Below are positions 30,259 to 39,302 of a stretch of DNA of 64,000 nt, one piece after another; position 1 is the first letter of the stretch; every line of letters begins with the position of its first letter. The position numbers and the translations under genes were made by a program. This DNA comes from Mycobacterium sp. M26 (GTDB taxonomy: Bacteria > Actinomycetota > Actinomycetes > Mycobacteriales > Mycobacteriaceae), in assembly GCF_001494595.1 (NCBI RefSeq), contig NZ_LN929908.1, positions 2,827,716-2,891,715 on the forward strand, in the 5' to 3' direction. Under the pieces are notes generated by a model. The model was not told the origin of the DNA. It did no database searches and saw only the letters and a program-made list of their open reading frames with translations.

Positions 30259-32093
30259 GCGTACAGCTCGTCGAGGTTGTCGTGGAAGTTGTCCACCACT
30301 GCCTTGCGCTTGAGCTTGAGGCTGGGGGTCAGATCACCGGCTTCGACGGTCAGCTCGCGGTCGATGATGGTGAAGCGCTTGACCTGTTCCCACCGGTTGA
30401 GGTGCTTGTTGAGCTGGTCGACGTACTCCCCGATCATCTCCCGCGTCTTGTCGTCACGGGCGATCTCGGCGAAGGACTTGCCCTCCAAGCCGTTTCGGTC
30501 GGCCCACTCCCGGATCGCCTCGCCGTCGAGGCTGACCAGCGCCACACAGTAAGGCTTGCTCTCGCCATAGATGATGATCTCGCTGGCGAACGGGCACAGG
30601 CCCTTGAACGTCGCCGAGATCGCCGAGGGCGCGACGTACTTGCCCTGCGAGGTCTTGAACATGTCCTTCTTGCGGTCGGTGATCCGCAGAAAGCCCTCGG
30701 CGTCGAGCTCGCCGATATCGCCGGTGTGGAACCAGCCGTCGGGGTCGATGGCCTCGGCCGTCGCCTCGGGCAGGTCGTGATACCCGCTCATCACGCCGGG
30801 ACCCTTGAGCAGGATCTCACCGTCCTCGGCGATCTTGACCTCGGTGTAGGGGAACGTCCACCCCACCGTGCCGAACCGGTAGGCCTGCGGGCGGTTGAGC
30901 GACGACGCCGCGGAAGTCTCGGTCAGGCCGTAGCCTTCCAGCACGATGGCGCCGACGGCGTCGAACCACTGCGCGACGTCGCGGTCCAGTGCCGCCGATC
31001 CGGAGATGAAGAACCGCAACCGGCCACCGAATCGCTCGCGAATCGTGGTGAACACCAAGCGGTCTGCGATCTTGTGCTGCAACGCCAGCAGCGGGCCCAC
31101 CCGGTGACCGGCCTGCTTGGCCCGCGACACCTGCAACCCCACGTCGATAGCCCAGTCGAAGAGACGCTTCTTGACTCCGCCTTCCTCGGCCATCATCTCG
31201 GTGATCCGGCCATGCACCTTCTCGAAGATGCGCGGGACAGCACCCATGAACGTCGGTCGGATGATGGCCAGGTTCTCGACGATCTTGTCCACGCGGCCGT
31301 CGATCACGGTCGGGAATCCGATCACCAGCGGCAGCGCCAGCATCACCTTGCCGAACGAGTGGGCCAGCGGCAGCCACAGGTAGTTCAGGTCCTTGTCGCT
31401 GAGCACGCCCAGCGAGTCCAGCGCCGTCGCGGTATAGGTCCACGCCTCGTGATTGAGCCGCACGCCCTTGGGCTTACCCGTGGTGCCCGAGGTGTAGATC
31501 AGGGTGGCCAGCTGCTCGGGGCGGATCGCGTCGATCCGTTCGGTCACCGCGTTGGGGGTGTCGGCCAGCAGTTGCTTGCCGCGCTGCTCGAGTTCGTCGA
31601 GGGTGATCACCCAGTCGCCATCAGCGGCGCCGTCGATGATCACCACCTTCTCCACCGCGGGCAGTTCCGAGCGGTGCGCGATGAGCTTGTCCACCTGGGT
31701 CTGGTTCTCGGCCACCACAACCCGACTGCCCGAGTTGGCGACGATGAACGCCACATCCTCGGCGTTGGTGGTCGGATACACCGTCGTCGTGGCTGCCCCC
31801 GCCGACAGGATGCCGAAGTCGACGGCCACCCACTCGTACCGGGTCCCCGAGGCCAGCGCCACCCGGTCCTCGGCGTTGATTCCCAACGAAATCAGCCCCG
31901 CGGCGATCAACTCGACGCGATCACCGACCTGCTGCCAGGTGACACCGGTCCACCCGTCGTTGTCGGGGTAGCGGAATGCTTCCGCGGTGGGCGTGGCCGC
32001 GACACGGTCAAGGAACATCCGCGGCACCGACGGCGCCCGGTTGTCGATCTTGCTGATGTCGGGCCGCTCTTGGGATTTATGCAGGCCTGCCAT
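30255..32093 (-). CDS. fadD15: long-chain fatty-acid-CoA ligase FadD15
   Basis: A 612-residue AMP-forming acyl-CoA synthetase activating long-chain fatty acids. The P-loop motif is YTSGTTGKPKGV; A5-type motifs are EGYGLTETSA and WFHTGDIGELD; the A8 hinge is ITDRKKDMFKTSQGKYVAP; and the C-terminal lysine region is LTPSLKLKRKAV. Length and sequence fit M. tuberculosis FadD15 (Rv2187). The SRPBCC gene lies 63 bases upstream on the same strand; in M. tuberculosis an SRPBCC protein is also close by. Confidence 0.92.
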   Translation of the reverse strand: MAGLHKSQERPDISKIDNRAPSVPRMFLDRVAATPTAEAFRYPDNDGWTGVTWQQVGDRVELIAAGLISLGINAEDRVALASGTRYEWVAVDFGILSAGAATTTVYPTTNAEDVAFIVANSGSRVVVAENQTQVDKLIAHRSELPAVEKVVIIDGAADGDWVITLDELEQRGKQLLADTPNAVTERIDAIRPEQLATLIYTSGTTGKPKGVRLNHEAWTYTATALDSLGVLSDKDLNYLWLPLAHSFGKVMLALPLVIGFPTVIDGRVDKIVENLAIIRPTFMGAVPRIFEKVHGRITEMMAEEGGVKKRLFDWAIDVGLQVSRAKQAGHRVGPLLALQHKIADRLVFTTIRERFGGRLRFFISGSAALDRDVAQWFDAVGAIVLEGYGLTETSAASSLNRPQAYRFGTVGWTFPYTEVKIAEDGEILLKGPGVMSGYHDLPEATAEAIDPDGWFHTGDIGELDAEGFLRITDRKKDMFKTSQGKYVAPSAISATFKGLCPFASEIIIYGESKPYCVALVSLDGEAIREWADRNGLEGKSFAEIARDDKTREMIGEYVDQLNKHLNRWEQVKRFTIIDRELTVEAGDLTPSLKLKRKAVVDNFHDNLDELYA

Positions 32094-32156
32094 GGTCGCG
32101 AGTTTATGAAGGCCGCACCCCTGCCGGTGGCGGAATGGGCAAGCCGACCGTTCGCG

Positions 32157-32609
32157 CTACGCGAATTCTCCCGGATCGCGCTGCTCGGCGAGGTTGGCCA
32201 GCCGCCACGTGCATTCCTTGTTGCGCGGCCAGACCCCGGCCAGCTGCAACCGGTCCGGCACCAACCGCGTCGGGCCCTCGACCGCCACCTCGGCCATCTC
32301 GAGCCGGCATCCCTCCGGAATATCGCTGAGCCGCAACGTAATCCGAGCGGCACCGAGGGGTCCGAGCCGGGCCAGCAATACCAGCTCCTCGTGGGGCGTG
32401 CAGCGCAGCACCACCGTCTCGTCGTTGATGACAGCGGGCCACACCCCGATCGAATGCAGGATGCGGGTGCCGGCGGCCGGCCAATCGGAGTCCACCGCCC
32501 GCATCCGGCTGTTACCGACCACCCATTGGGAGTAGGTCCAGCCGTCGGCGAGCACCTCCCACACCCTGGCGCGTGGCGCGGCGATGTCACGAGTGACGCT
32601 GGTCGGCAT
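32157..32609 (-). CDS. SRPBCC (START/polyketide cyclase-like) protein
   Basis: A 150-residue SRPBCC-fold protein: an N-terminal strand-helix with APRARVWEVLADGWTYSQWVVGN, central strands (GTRILHSIGVWP, ETVVLRCTPHEELVLLARLGPLGAARITLRL) and the long C-terminal helix region (GVWPRNKECTWRLANLAEQ). The fold makes a hydrophobic cavity for lipids or polyketides. No catalytic residues can be named. It is upstream of fadD15 on the same strand and resembles the mycobacterial proteins annotated as polyketide cyclase/dehydrase or lipid transport. Confidence 0.82.
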   Translation of the reverse strand: MPTSVTRDIAAPRARVWEVLADGWTYSQWVVGNSRMRAVDSDWPAAGTRILHSIGVWPAVINDETVVLRCTPHEELVLLARLGPLGAARITLRLSDIPEGCRLEMAEVAVEGPTRLVPDRLQLAGVWPRNKECTWRLANLAEQRDPGEFA

Positions 32610-32674
32610 GGATCTCCCCGTCTGTCGGCTATCCAGCCGGGGTACCCGGGCGCCGCCGGATCACACGCCGGGCG

Positions 32675-32959
32675 TCACATCTGCGGAATCTGCGGCGCCT
32701 GCGGGATCTGCGGGGACAACGCCGGCGGCGGCACCCCGGGCGGGGCCACGCACGTATCGCTCTCCCCGTCGTACAACATCCCGGCCGGGCATTCGTGCAC
32801 GCACTGCCAGCGGTCGGCATCGTCGGCGGCTTCGCCGCTGGGACAGTCATCAGCGGCGAACGGCGCGGATACGGGCATCGTCGCCGCGACGGGTGCGCCC
32901 GCACCGAATGCGACGAACAGTGCGGCCGCCCCGAGTCGCAGCCCGCTCTTCGCCCCCAC
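32675..32959 (-). CDS. small secreted Cys protein with proline-rich tail
   Basis: A 94-residue exported protein: signal peptide (GAKSGLRLGAAALFVAFGAGAPVAA), a small domain with four cysteines (DDCPSGE, WQCVHECPAGML, DTCVAPP), and a Pro/Gln/Ile repetitive tail (PQIPQAPQIPQM). The Cys spacing suggests two disulfides. No family recognised. It is followed at 65 bases by the SRPBCC gene on the same strand. Confidence 0.65.
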   Translation of the reverse strand: MGAKSGLRLGAAALFVAFGAGAPVAATMPVSAPFAADDCPSGEAADDADRWQCVHECPAGMLYDGESDTCVAPPGVPPPALSPQIPQAPQIPQM

Positions 32960-33107
32960 CGGATGCCTCCCCTCCGCGGCTGGTCGCCGCAGCGAGCCTA
33001 ACGCCGGGGTCCGCCGCTGCCCTGTATCCGCGGAGGCGCGCCGAGACCGACCTGGCCACCATGCTGGCCGCGATCACGTCCACGTCGCAGGACCGCACAA
33101 TGGAGCC

Positions 33108-33638
33108 GTGACGCTGTCGATCGGACCCGCCACCGCCGCTGACGCCGCCGAACTGGCGCAGGTGGCGGCGGCCACCTTCCCGCTGGCCTGTCCCCCGTCA
33201 TCACCCCCGGACGACGTCGCCGCCTTCATCGCGGCCAACCTGTCGAATGCCCGGTTCGCCGACTACCTCGCCGACCCGGCGCGGACCGTGCTGGCCGCAC
33301 GGGAGGACGGCGCGATCCTGGGCTACGCGATGCTCGTGCGCGGCGCCGGAGACGACCCGGACGTCACCGCCGCCGTGACCCTTCGGCCCGCGATGGAGCT
33401 GTCCAAGATGTACGTGCTGGCACACCGGCACGGCGCCGGGGTGGCCGGTTCGCTGATGAAGCACGCGATCCAGTACGCCACCGACTCCGGAGCCCAGTGT
33501 GTGTGGCTGGGCGTCAATCAGCAGAACCAGCGCGCGCAGCGCTTCTACGGCAAGCACGGCTTCACCGTCGCCGGAACCAAGACCTTCACGTTGGGTGCGC
33601 ACACCGAACACGACTACGTGATGGTCCGTCCACTCTGA
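33108..33638 (+). CDS. GNAT-family N-acetyltransferase
   Basis: A 176-residue GNAT protein: N-terminal IGPATAADAAELAQVAAATF, central strand ILGYAMLVRG, acetyl-CoA-binding motif A around ELSKMYVLAHRHGAGVAGSLMKHAI (RxxGxG variant), and the C-terminal LGVNQQNQRAQRFYGKHGFTVAG signature. The first codon is GTG 33108 with GGAG just before it. The ribosome site is unusually close, so a slightly different start cannot be excluded. Acceptor substrate unknown. It stands alone between divergent and unrelated genes. Confidence 0.85.
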   Translation: MTLSIGPATAADAAELAQVAAATFPLACPPSSPPDDVAAFIAANLSNARFADYLADPARTVLAAREDGAILGYAMLVRGAGDDPDVTAAVTLRPAMELSKMYVLAHRHGAGVAGSLMKHAIQYATDSGAQCVWLGVNQQNQRAQRFYGKHGFTVAGTKTFTLGAHTEHDYVMVRPL

Positions 33639-33655
33639 GCGCCGACCAGCCCACT

Positions 33656-33680
33656 GTTTGCCGAGCGCCACGTAGGGTTA
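33656..33680 (+). promoter_or_regulatory. possible SigF-like promoter upstream of the hybrid regulator
   Basis: GTTT, a 15-base gap, then GGGTTA resembles the mycobacterial SigF consensus (GTTT-N15-17-GGGTAT), with one departure in the -10 element. It lies about 80 bases before the hybrid kinase/phosphatase gene, whose RsbU/RsbW content makes SigF-type control plausible. Confidence 0.3.
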
Positions 33681-33761
33681 CTTATGGGCTGACCGCTCGA
33701 CGCTGAGTTCGGGGGTGTTTGCCGCCCGACGCCGAGTCGGGTCACGGCGAAAGGACACTTG

Positions 33762-36700
33762 GTGGGCGAGCGGGTCTTCGGCGCCGACAGCGAGGTCGGC
33801 GGTGATCTCTCCCGGGTGGATTGGTCGGCGACCCCGCTCGGGCCCCCGCGCGACTGGCCGCAGAGCCTGCGCACCGCCGTCAGCATCCTGCTGTCCACCC
33901 GATTCTCGATGTGGATGGGCTGGGGCCCCGACCTGACGTTCTTCTGCAACGCCGCCTACCGCCGCGACACCCTGGGGCGGAAGTATCCGTGGGCACTGGG
34001 CCGGCCGGCCAGCGAAGTCTGGGCGGAGATCTGGGACGACATCGCCCACCGCGTTGACCAGGTGCTCACTACTGGCACAGCGACCTGGGATGAAGCGCTC
34101 ATGCTGATCTTGGAGCGGTCCGGCTACCCCGAGGAGACCTACCACACGTTCTCCTACAGCCCGCTGCGCGACGACGATTGGCAGGTTGTCGGACTGCTGT
34201 GCGTCGTCAGCGAGGACACCGACCGCGTGATCGGCGAGCGCCGGATGACCACCCTGCGCGACCTCGGATCAGACCCCTCGGTGGTGCGCACCGAGGAGGA
34301 GATGCTGGCTTTCGCCGCGCGCCAACTGGGCCGCAACGCCCGCGATCTCCCGTTCACCCTGACCTACCTGTTCGACGACGACGGCAGCGCGCGGCTGGCC
34401 GGCCTCAGCGGGATGGCTCCCGGCCATCCCGCCGCACCGCCCTGGCTGGCGGGTACCGGGCCCTCGGTGTGGCCGCTGGAGGCCGCCGCCCGCGGCGAGT
34501 CGGTACTGGTCGGGCTTGATGGGCCGCCGTTCATGGACCTGCCCACCGGAGACTGGGCCGAGCCGCCGCAGGGCGCCCTGGTGACGCCGTTGCCGGTTCA
34601 GGGCGGCGCGCCATGCGGATTCCTGGTGGCCGGGTTGAACCGCTACCGGCCGCTGGATGACGAGTACCGGGGATTCATCGACCTCGTCGCCGGGCATATC
34701 GCCACGGGCATCAGCAGCGCGCGCAGCTACCGCGCCCAGCAGCGCCGCGCCGAGGAACTCGCCGAGCTCGACCGCGCCAAGACCGCGTTTTTCTCCAACA
34801 TCAGCCACGAGTTCCGCACCCCTATCACGCTGATCCTGGGACCGGTCGGCGAGCTGCGTGATCGCGCCGAGGGCGTCGACGACCACGCCCGTCAGGAACT
34901 CGACGTGGTGCACCGCAACGGCCTGCGGCTGGCCAAGCTGGTCAATACGCTGCTGGACTTCTCCCGGATCGAGGCCGGCCGGATGCGGGCCCGCTTCGAG
35001 CCGGTCGACCTCGGCGAGGTGACCGCGGAGCTGGCCAGCGTGTTCCGGTCGGCGATCGACCGGGCCGGACTGCACCTGGTGGTGGAAACCGAGCCGGTGG
35101 AACAGCCGGTCTATCTCGACCGCGACATGTGGGAGAAGGTGATCCTCAACCTGCTGTCCAACGCGCTCAAATTCACCTTCGACGGCGCGATCACCGTGCG
35201 CGTCGCCGCCGAGGACTCGCACGCCGTGGTCAGCGTGGGCGATACCGGCATCGGGGTCCCTGAAGCCGAGATGCCCCGGCTGTTCGAACGATTCCACCGC
35301 ATCGAAATGGCCCGGGCCCGGTCCACCGAAGGCAGTGGCATCGGGCTGGCTCTGGTGCGCGAACTCGTCGGGCTGCACGGCGGCACCATCACCGCCGAGA
35401 GCGCCGAGGGCACCGGCACCACCTTCACGATCCGGCTGCCGCTGGGTGCCGGTCATCTGCCCGCCGACGCCGTCAGTACCGCGGGCTCGAGCTGGACGTC
35501 CTCCGGCGCCGAACCGTTCCTGCAGGAAGCCTTGCGCTGGCTGCCCGGTGACGGGCGGCCCGGCGGCGACACCGGCCAGTTGACCGCCCTGGCCGGGCCG
35601 GCGGGGCAACTCGGCTCACCGGCGCGGGTCCTGGTGGCCGACGACAACGCCGATATGCGCGAGTATCTGGTGCGGTTGCTGCACAACGCCGGCTACCAGG
35701 TCGACGCCGTCAACGACGGGCGGGAAGCGCTCGAGCGGATCCGGTCCGATCTGCCCGATTTAGTGGTCAGCGACGTGATGATGCCCCGCCTGGACGGCCT
35801 GTCCCTGGTGACGGCGCTGCGGGCCGAGGCACGCACCGTTGCGGTGCCGGTGCTGTTGCTCTCGGCACGCGCCGGGCAGGAGGCCTCCATCGAGGGGTTG
35901 CAGGCCGGGGCCGACGACTATCTGGTCAAGCCGTTCGCCGCGGCCGAACTGCTGGCGCGGGTGCGGGCCAACATCGAACTCGCCCGGCTGCGCAACCACC
36001 ACAGCCGGTGGCGTACCGCTCTGGTGGAATCAATGCAGGAGGCGTTCTTCGTGGTCGACGAGCGCGGGGCGGTGATCGAGATCAATGCCGCGTTCACCGA
36101 CATCCTCGGCTACGGGCCGGAAGGGCTGCCGTATCAGCCGATGCACCCGTGGTGGCCGGACGCCGGAGCCGAACCGGAGGCCAACCGGCAGATCGTCACG
36201 GCGTTCGCCGGCATCCCCGACGATCCGGACGGCACCTACACGGTGCCGGTGACCCACTGCGACGGGCACCGGCTGTGGATCACCGCCAACATCGCTCACG
36301 CCGAGGATCCCGACACCGGGCGCTCAGTCATGGTCGGCACCTTCCGCGACGTCACCGCCGAGCACTACGCCGTACAGCGCCAGACCGCACTGGCAACGCT
36401 CAATGCTCAACTGGCACAGGCAGATACCGTCGAGGATGCGCTGCACTCCGCACTCGATCAACTATGCCGGCAATGGTCGGCGGTGCGGGTGCTAGCGGCG
36501 ACGTTCACCGCCCAGGGCGTCACCCCGGACGGCCAGGCCGAAGTACCGGAACTGATCAGCACACCCACCGACGCCCAATGGTCGGCCCTGTCCGAGCAGA
36601 CCCGCGACCGGATCAGTGCGCTGGCCGACAGCGGGAGCCTGCTCACCGTGGACACCGGCAGCGCGGGATCGGCGGGCATCGCACTGCAGCATCCCCAAGG

Positions 36701-37910
36701 GATTCTCGTGGTGTGGATCGACCTGCCCGAGCAACGGCCGTACACCGCCGAGGACCAGACCCTGCTCAGCGTGCTCGCCGGTCGCCTCGGCCAGGGATTG
36801 CAGCGCGTCCACCAACTTGACCAGCAGCGCGAAACCGCACTGGCACTGCAGCATTCGATCCTCGGGCCAGCGGACCTGCCCGAGGGTTTCGCGGTCCGCT
36901 ACCAGCCGGCGTCACGGCCGCTGCAGGTCGGCGGCGACTGGTACGACGTCGTCGACCTCGAGGACGGCCGGATCGCACTGGTGGTGGGTGACTGCGTCGG
37001 CCACGACCTCACTGCCGCCACGGTGATGGGCCAGTTGCGCAGCGCCTGCCGAGCACTCCTGCTCGAAAAGTCAAGCCCGGCAGCCACCTTGGCGGGCCTG
37101 GACCGTTTCGCCGCGAGGCTGCCCGGAGCACAGTGCACCACGGCGTTCTGCGCGGTGCTCGATCCGGAGACCGGCGAGCTGACCTACTCCAGCGCAGGCC
37201 ACCCGCCACCGATTCTGGTCGACATCGACGGCCGGACAACCCTTCTCGAAGACGGTCATTCGATCTCGCTGGGTATCCGGCCGCAACAGGTCCGCCCCCA
37301 GGCCCAGGTGACGGTGCCCGCCCAGGCCACCCTGCTGCTCTACACCGACGGGTTGGTGGAGCGCCGGCGCCGGTCGCTGGACGACGGGATCACCGACGCC
37401 GCCGACCTGATCCGCGCGGACAGCGCACTGGACCTCGATTCGCTGGCCGACCGGATCATGTCGAAACTAGCGCCGTCCGGCGGCTATCAGGACGACGTCG
37501 CACTGCTGCTCTACCGCCATCCGGCACCGCTGCAGGTCAGGATCCCCGCTGACGCGACGCACCTGGCACCCGCCCGCGCGGCCTTGCGAAGCTGGTTGAT
37601 CGCGGCCGGGATCGATCACGAGCAGGCCCAGGACGTCCTCGTCGCGGCGGGCGAAGCCGTGACCAATGCGATCGAACACGGCTACCGCAACGCCGACGGG
37701 GAAGGCACCATCACCCTGCACGCCATCTCGGAAGTGGACCAACTCCACCTGACCATCACCGATGGCGGTACCTGGAAGCCGAAGGACTCACCCGCCCAAT
37801 CTCACCGCGGCCGGGGCATCCAGATCATGCGCGCGCTGATGGAAGATGTGGATATCCTTCCCGAGACCACGGGCACCACCGTCCGACTCTCCACAAGGAT
37901 CCGCCGTTGA
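33762..37910 (+). CDS. hybrid histidine kinase-receiver-PAS-PP2C phosphatase-RsbW fusion protein
   Basis: 1382 residues, GTG start with AAAGGA six bases upstream. Order: PAS-like region (20-155), GAF (175-325), HisKA with His349 in NISHEFRTP, HATPase (NLLSNALKF, GDTGIGVPE, GSGIGLALV), receiver domain (about 622-740) with VADDNAD, phospho-acceptor Asp671 in SDVMMPRLDG and YLVKPF, PAS (750-870), GAF (875-1015), SpoIIE/RsbU-type PP2C (1025-1253; GGDWYD, GDCVGHD, AGHPPP, LLYTDGLVE, GYQDDVALL) and an RsbW-type HATPase (1258-1380; AAGEAVTNAIEHGYRN, DGGTW, RGRGIQIMRAL). Sensor kinase, STAS phosphatase and STAS kinase thus share one chain. No membrane helix, so cytosolic. A STAS gene overlaps the stop. 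Confidence 0.93.
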   Translation: MGERVFGADSEVGGDLSRVDWSATPLGPPRDWPQSLRTAVSILLSTRFSMWMGWGPDLTFFCNAAYRRDTLGRKYPWALGRPASEVWAEIWDDIAHRVDQVLTTGTATWDEALMLILERSGYPEETYHTFSYSPLRDDDWQVVGLLCVVSEDTDRVIGERRMTTLRDLGSDPSVVRTEEEMLAFAARQLGRNARDLPFTLTYLFDDDGSARLAGLSGMAPGHPAAPPWLAGTGPSVWPLEAAARGESVLVGLDGPPFMDLPTGDWAEPPQGALVTPLPVQGGAPCGFLVAGLNRYRPLDDEYRGFIDLVAGHIATGISSARSYRAQQRRAEELAELDRAKTAFFSNISHEFRTPITLILGPVGELRDRAEGVDDHARQELDVVHRNGLRLAKLVNTLLDFSRIEAGRMRARFEPVDLGEVTAELASVFRSAIDRAGLHLVVETEPVEQPVYLDRDMWEKVILNLLSNALKFTFDGAITVRVAAEDSHAVVSVGDTGIGVPEAEMPRLFERFHRIEMARARSTEGSGIGLALVRELVGLHGGTITAESAEGTGTTFTIRLPLGAGHLPADAVSTAGSSWTSSGAEPFLQEALRWLPGDGRPGGDTGQLTALAGPAGQLGSPARVLVADDNADMREYLVRLLHNAGYQVDAVNDGREALERIRSDLPDLVVSDVMMPRLDGLSLVTALRAEARTVAVPVLLLSARAGQEASIEGLQAGADDYLVKPFAAAELLARVRANIELARLRNHHSRWRTALVESMQEAFFVVDERGAVIEINAAFTDILGYGPEGLPYQPMHPWWPDAGAEPEANRQIVTAFAGIPDDPDGTYTVPVTHCDGHRLWITANIAHAEDPDTGRSVMVGTFRDVTAEHYAVQRQTALATLNAQLAQADTVEDALHSALDQLCRQWSAVRVLAATFTAQGVTPDGQAEVPELISTPTDAQWSALSEQTRDRISALADSGSLLTVDTGSAGSAGIALQHPQGILVVWIDLPEQRPYTAEDQTLLSVLAGRLGQGLQRVHQLDQQRETALALQHSILGPADLPEGFAVRYQPASRPLQVGGDWYDVVDLEDGRIALVVGDCVGHDLTAATVMGQLRSACRALLLEKSSPAATLAGLDRFAARLPGAQCTTAFCAVLDPETGELTYSSAGHPPPILVDIDGRTTLLEDGHSISLGIRPQQVRPQAQVTVPAQATLLLYTDGLVERRRRSLDDGITDAADLIRADSALDLDSLADRIMSKLAPSGGYQDDVALLLYRHPAPLQVRIPADATHLAPARAALRSWLIAAGIDHEQAQDVLVAAGEAVTNAIEHGYRNADGEGTITLHAISEVDQLHLTITDGGTWKPKDSPAQSHRGRGIQIMRALMEDVDILPETTGTTVRLSTRIRR

Positions 37911-38212
37911 GCACGCCGTTGACCGTTCACACCCGACGTGACGACGACGTCATCGTGTTGCAGGCTATCGGCGAGATCGACGCCAGTAACGTCACCCGGT
38001 TCGCCGAAGCGCTCGACACCGTGGCATCGCAACGGGCCGCTGCACGCGTCGTCGACCTCAGCGCGGTGGAATACCTCGACAGCGCGGCGATCAATGTGCT
38101 TGTCCCGCATGCTGAATCGCTGCAGATCGTCGCCAACCCGCTACTCCTGCGCGCGTTTCAGGTCAGCGGGCTGGACAAGCTGACCACGGTGCGCACCGAC
38201 CCGGCGAGCTGA
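37907..38212 (+). CDS. STAS-domain anti-sigma factor antagonist
   Basis: A 101-residue STAS protein: VIVLQAIGEIDASNVTRFAEALD, then VVDLSAVEYLDSAAINVLVPHA, with the phosphorylatable Ser in LDSAA. The start is TTG, whose last two bases belong to the TGA stop of the preceding giant gene (TTGA overlap); AAGGAT lies 6 bases upstream. It is the natural substrate for both the PP2C and the RsbW-like domains of that protein (inference). It ends one base before the convergent zapE-like stop. Confidence 0.86.
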   Translation: MSTPLTVHTRRDDDVIVLQAIGEIDASNVTRFAEALDTVASQRAAARVVDLSAVEYLDSAAINVLVPHAESLQIVANPLLLRAFQVSGLDKLTTVRTDPAS

Positions 38213-39268
38213 TCAGAGGCCGCCCTGGCGGCTCAGTGCGAGCAGTCGCGAGGTGGCGCGCAGGTACTTCTTGCGGTAGCCGCCGGCCAGCATCTCCTCG
38301 GTGAACAACGTGTCGAGCTTCGAGCCGGAGGCCACCACCGGGATCCCGGCGTCGTAGAGCCGGTCGGTCAGCGCCACCAGTCGCAGGGCGACGTTCTGGT
38401 CGTCGAGGGGATGCACGCCGGTGACATAGACCGCCGACACTCCTTCAATGAGGGTCAGGTAGCGCGACGGATGCATGGTGGCCAGATGCGCGCACAGCGC
38501 GTCGAAGTCGTCGAGCGTGGCACCAGGAGTGGCCGCCGCGCCCGCGGCGACCGCGTCGTCGGACAGCGGATCGGGCGCCGGCGGCAATCCGCGATGGCGG
38601 TAGTCCGGGCCTTCGATGCGGACTGTGGTGAAAATGCTTGCCAGCGTGTTGATCTCACGCAAGAAGTCCTGGGCGGCAAACCTGCCCTCACCGAGTTGCT
38701 CGGGCAGCGTGTTGGACGTCGCGGCGATCGACACCCCCCGCTCGACCAGTTGGGACAGCATCCGCGAGATCAACGTGGTGTTGCCGGGATCGTCGAGTTC
38801 GAACTCGTCGATGCAGAGCACCACATAGTCGGCCAGCAGGTCGATGCACTCCACGAAACCGAACACCCCGGCCAGTTGGGTCAGCTCGCCGAAAGTGGCG
38901 AACGCCCGGGGATGCTCGCTGGACTTCGGCAGTTCCCGGTAGGTCGATGCCAGCAGGTGCGTCTTGCCGACACCGAACCCGCCATCGAGATAGATGCCCA
39001 CCCCCGGCAGCGTCTCGCGCTTGCCGAACATCTTCTTCTTGCCGGCCCGGCGCTGCTGCGCCTGCACACAGAACGCCCGGCAGGCGTCGAGCGCCGCGGC
39101 CTGGCTGGGCTCGGCAGGGTCGGGCCGGTAGGTGGCGAAGGTGACATCGGCGAAGGTGGGCGGCGGAACCAGTTGGGCGATCAGGCGCTCCGGCGAGACC
39201 GTGGGATGCCGATCGACGAGATGGTCAAGCCCCGGTACCGAATTGGCTTCGGCTGGGCGGCGGTCCAT
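38213..39268 (-). CDS. zapE: ZapE/AFG1-like ATPase (Rv2670c-like)
   Basis: About 351 residues from the ATG at MDRRPAEANS. AFG1/ZapE-family P-loop ATPase: Walker A GGFGVGKTHL, Walker B YVVLCIDEFELDD, sensor region VSIAATSNTLPEQL, and C-terminal arginines in GGYRKKYLRATSRLLALS. The family links to cell division or organelle protein turnover. An ATG at 39304 would overlap the divergent gene's start, so the shorter start is preferred. Gene order zapE-ribD-lipoprotein-aftC-msrB matches Rv2670c-Rv2674. Confidence 0.88.
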   Translation of the reverse strand: MDRRPAEANSVPGLDHLVDRHPTVSPERLIAQLVPPPTFADVTFATYRPDPAEPSQAAALDACRAFCVQAQQRRAGKKKMFGKRETLPGVGIYLDGGFGVGKTHLLASTYRELPKSSEHPRAFATFGELTQLAGVFGFVECIDLLADYVVLCIDEFELDDPGNTTLISRMLSQLVERGVSIAATSNTLPEQLGEGRFAAQDFLREINTLASIFTTVRIEGPDYRHRGLPPAPDPLSDDAVAAGAAATPGATLDDFDALCAHLATMHPSRYLTLIEGVSAVYVTGVHPLDDQNVALRLVALTDRLYDAGIPVVASGSKLDTLFTEEMLAGGYRKKYLRATSRLLALSRQGGL

Positions 39269-39302
39269 GGACGAACTGTAACGACGTGTTGGAATCGTTG
39301 AC

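Noticed and set aside
29853..33638. A 1261-codon open frame on the plus strand running antisense across fadD15
   Set aside because: It lies opposite well-supported fadD15 and SRPBCC genes, its product is low-complexity Arg/His/Gln-rich sequence typical of a GC-rich shadow frame, and only its last part coincides with the real GNAT gene.
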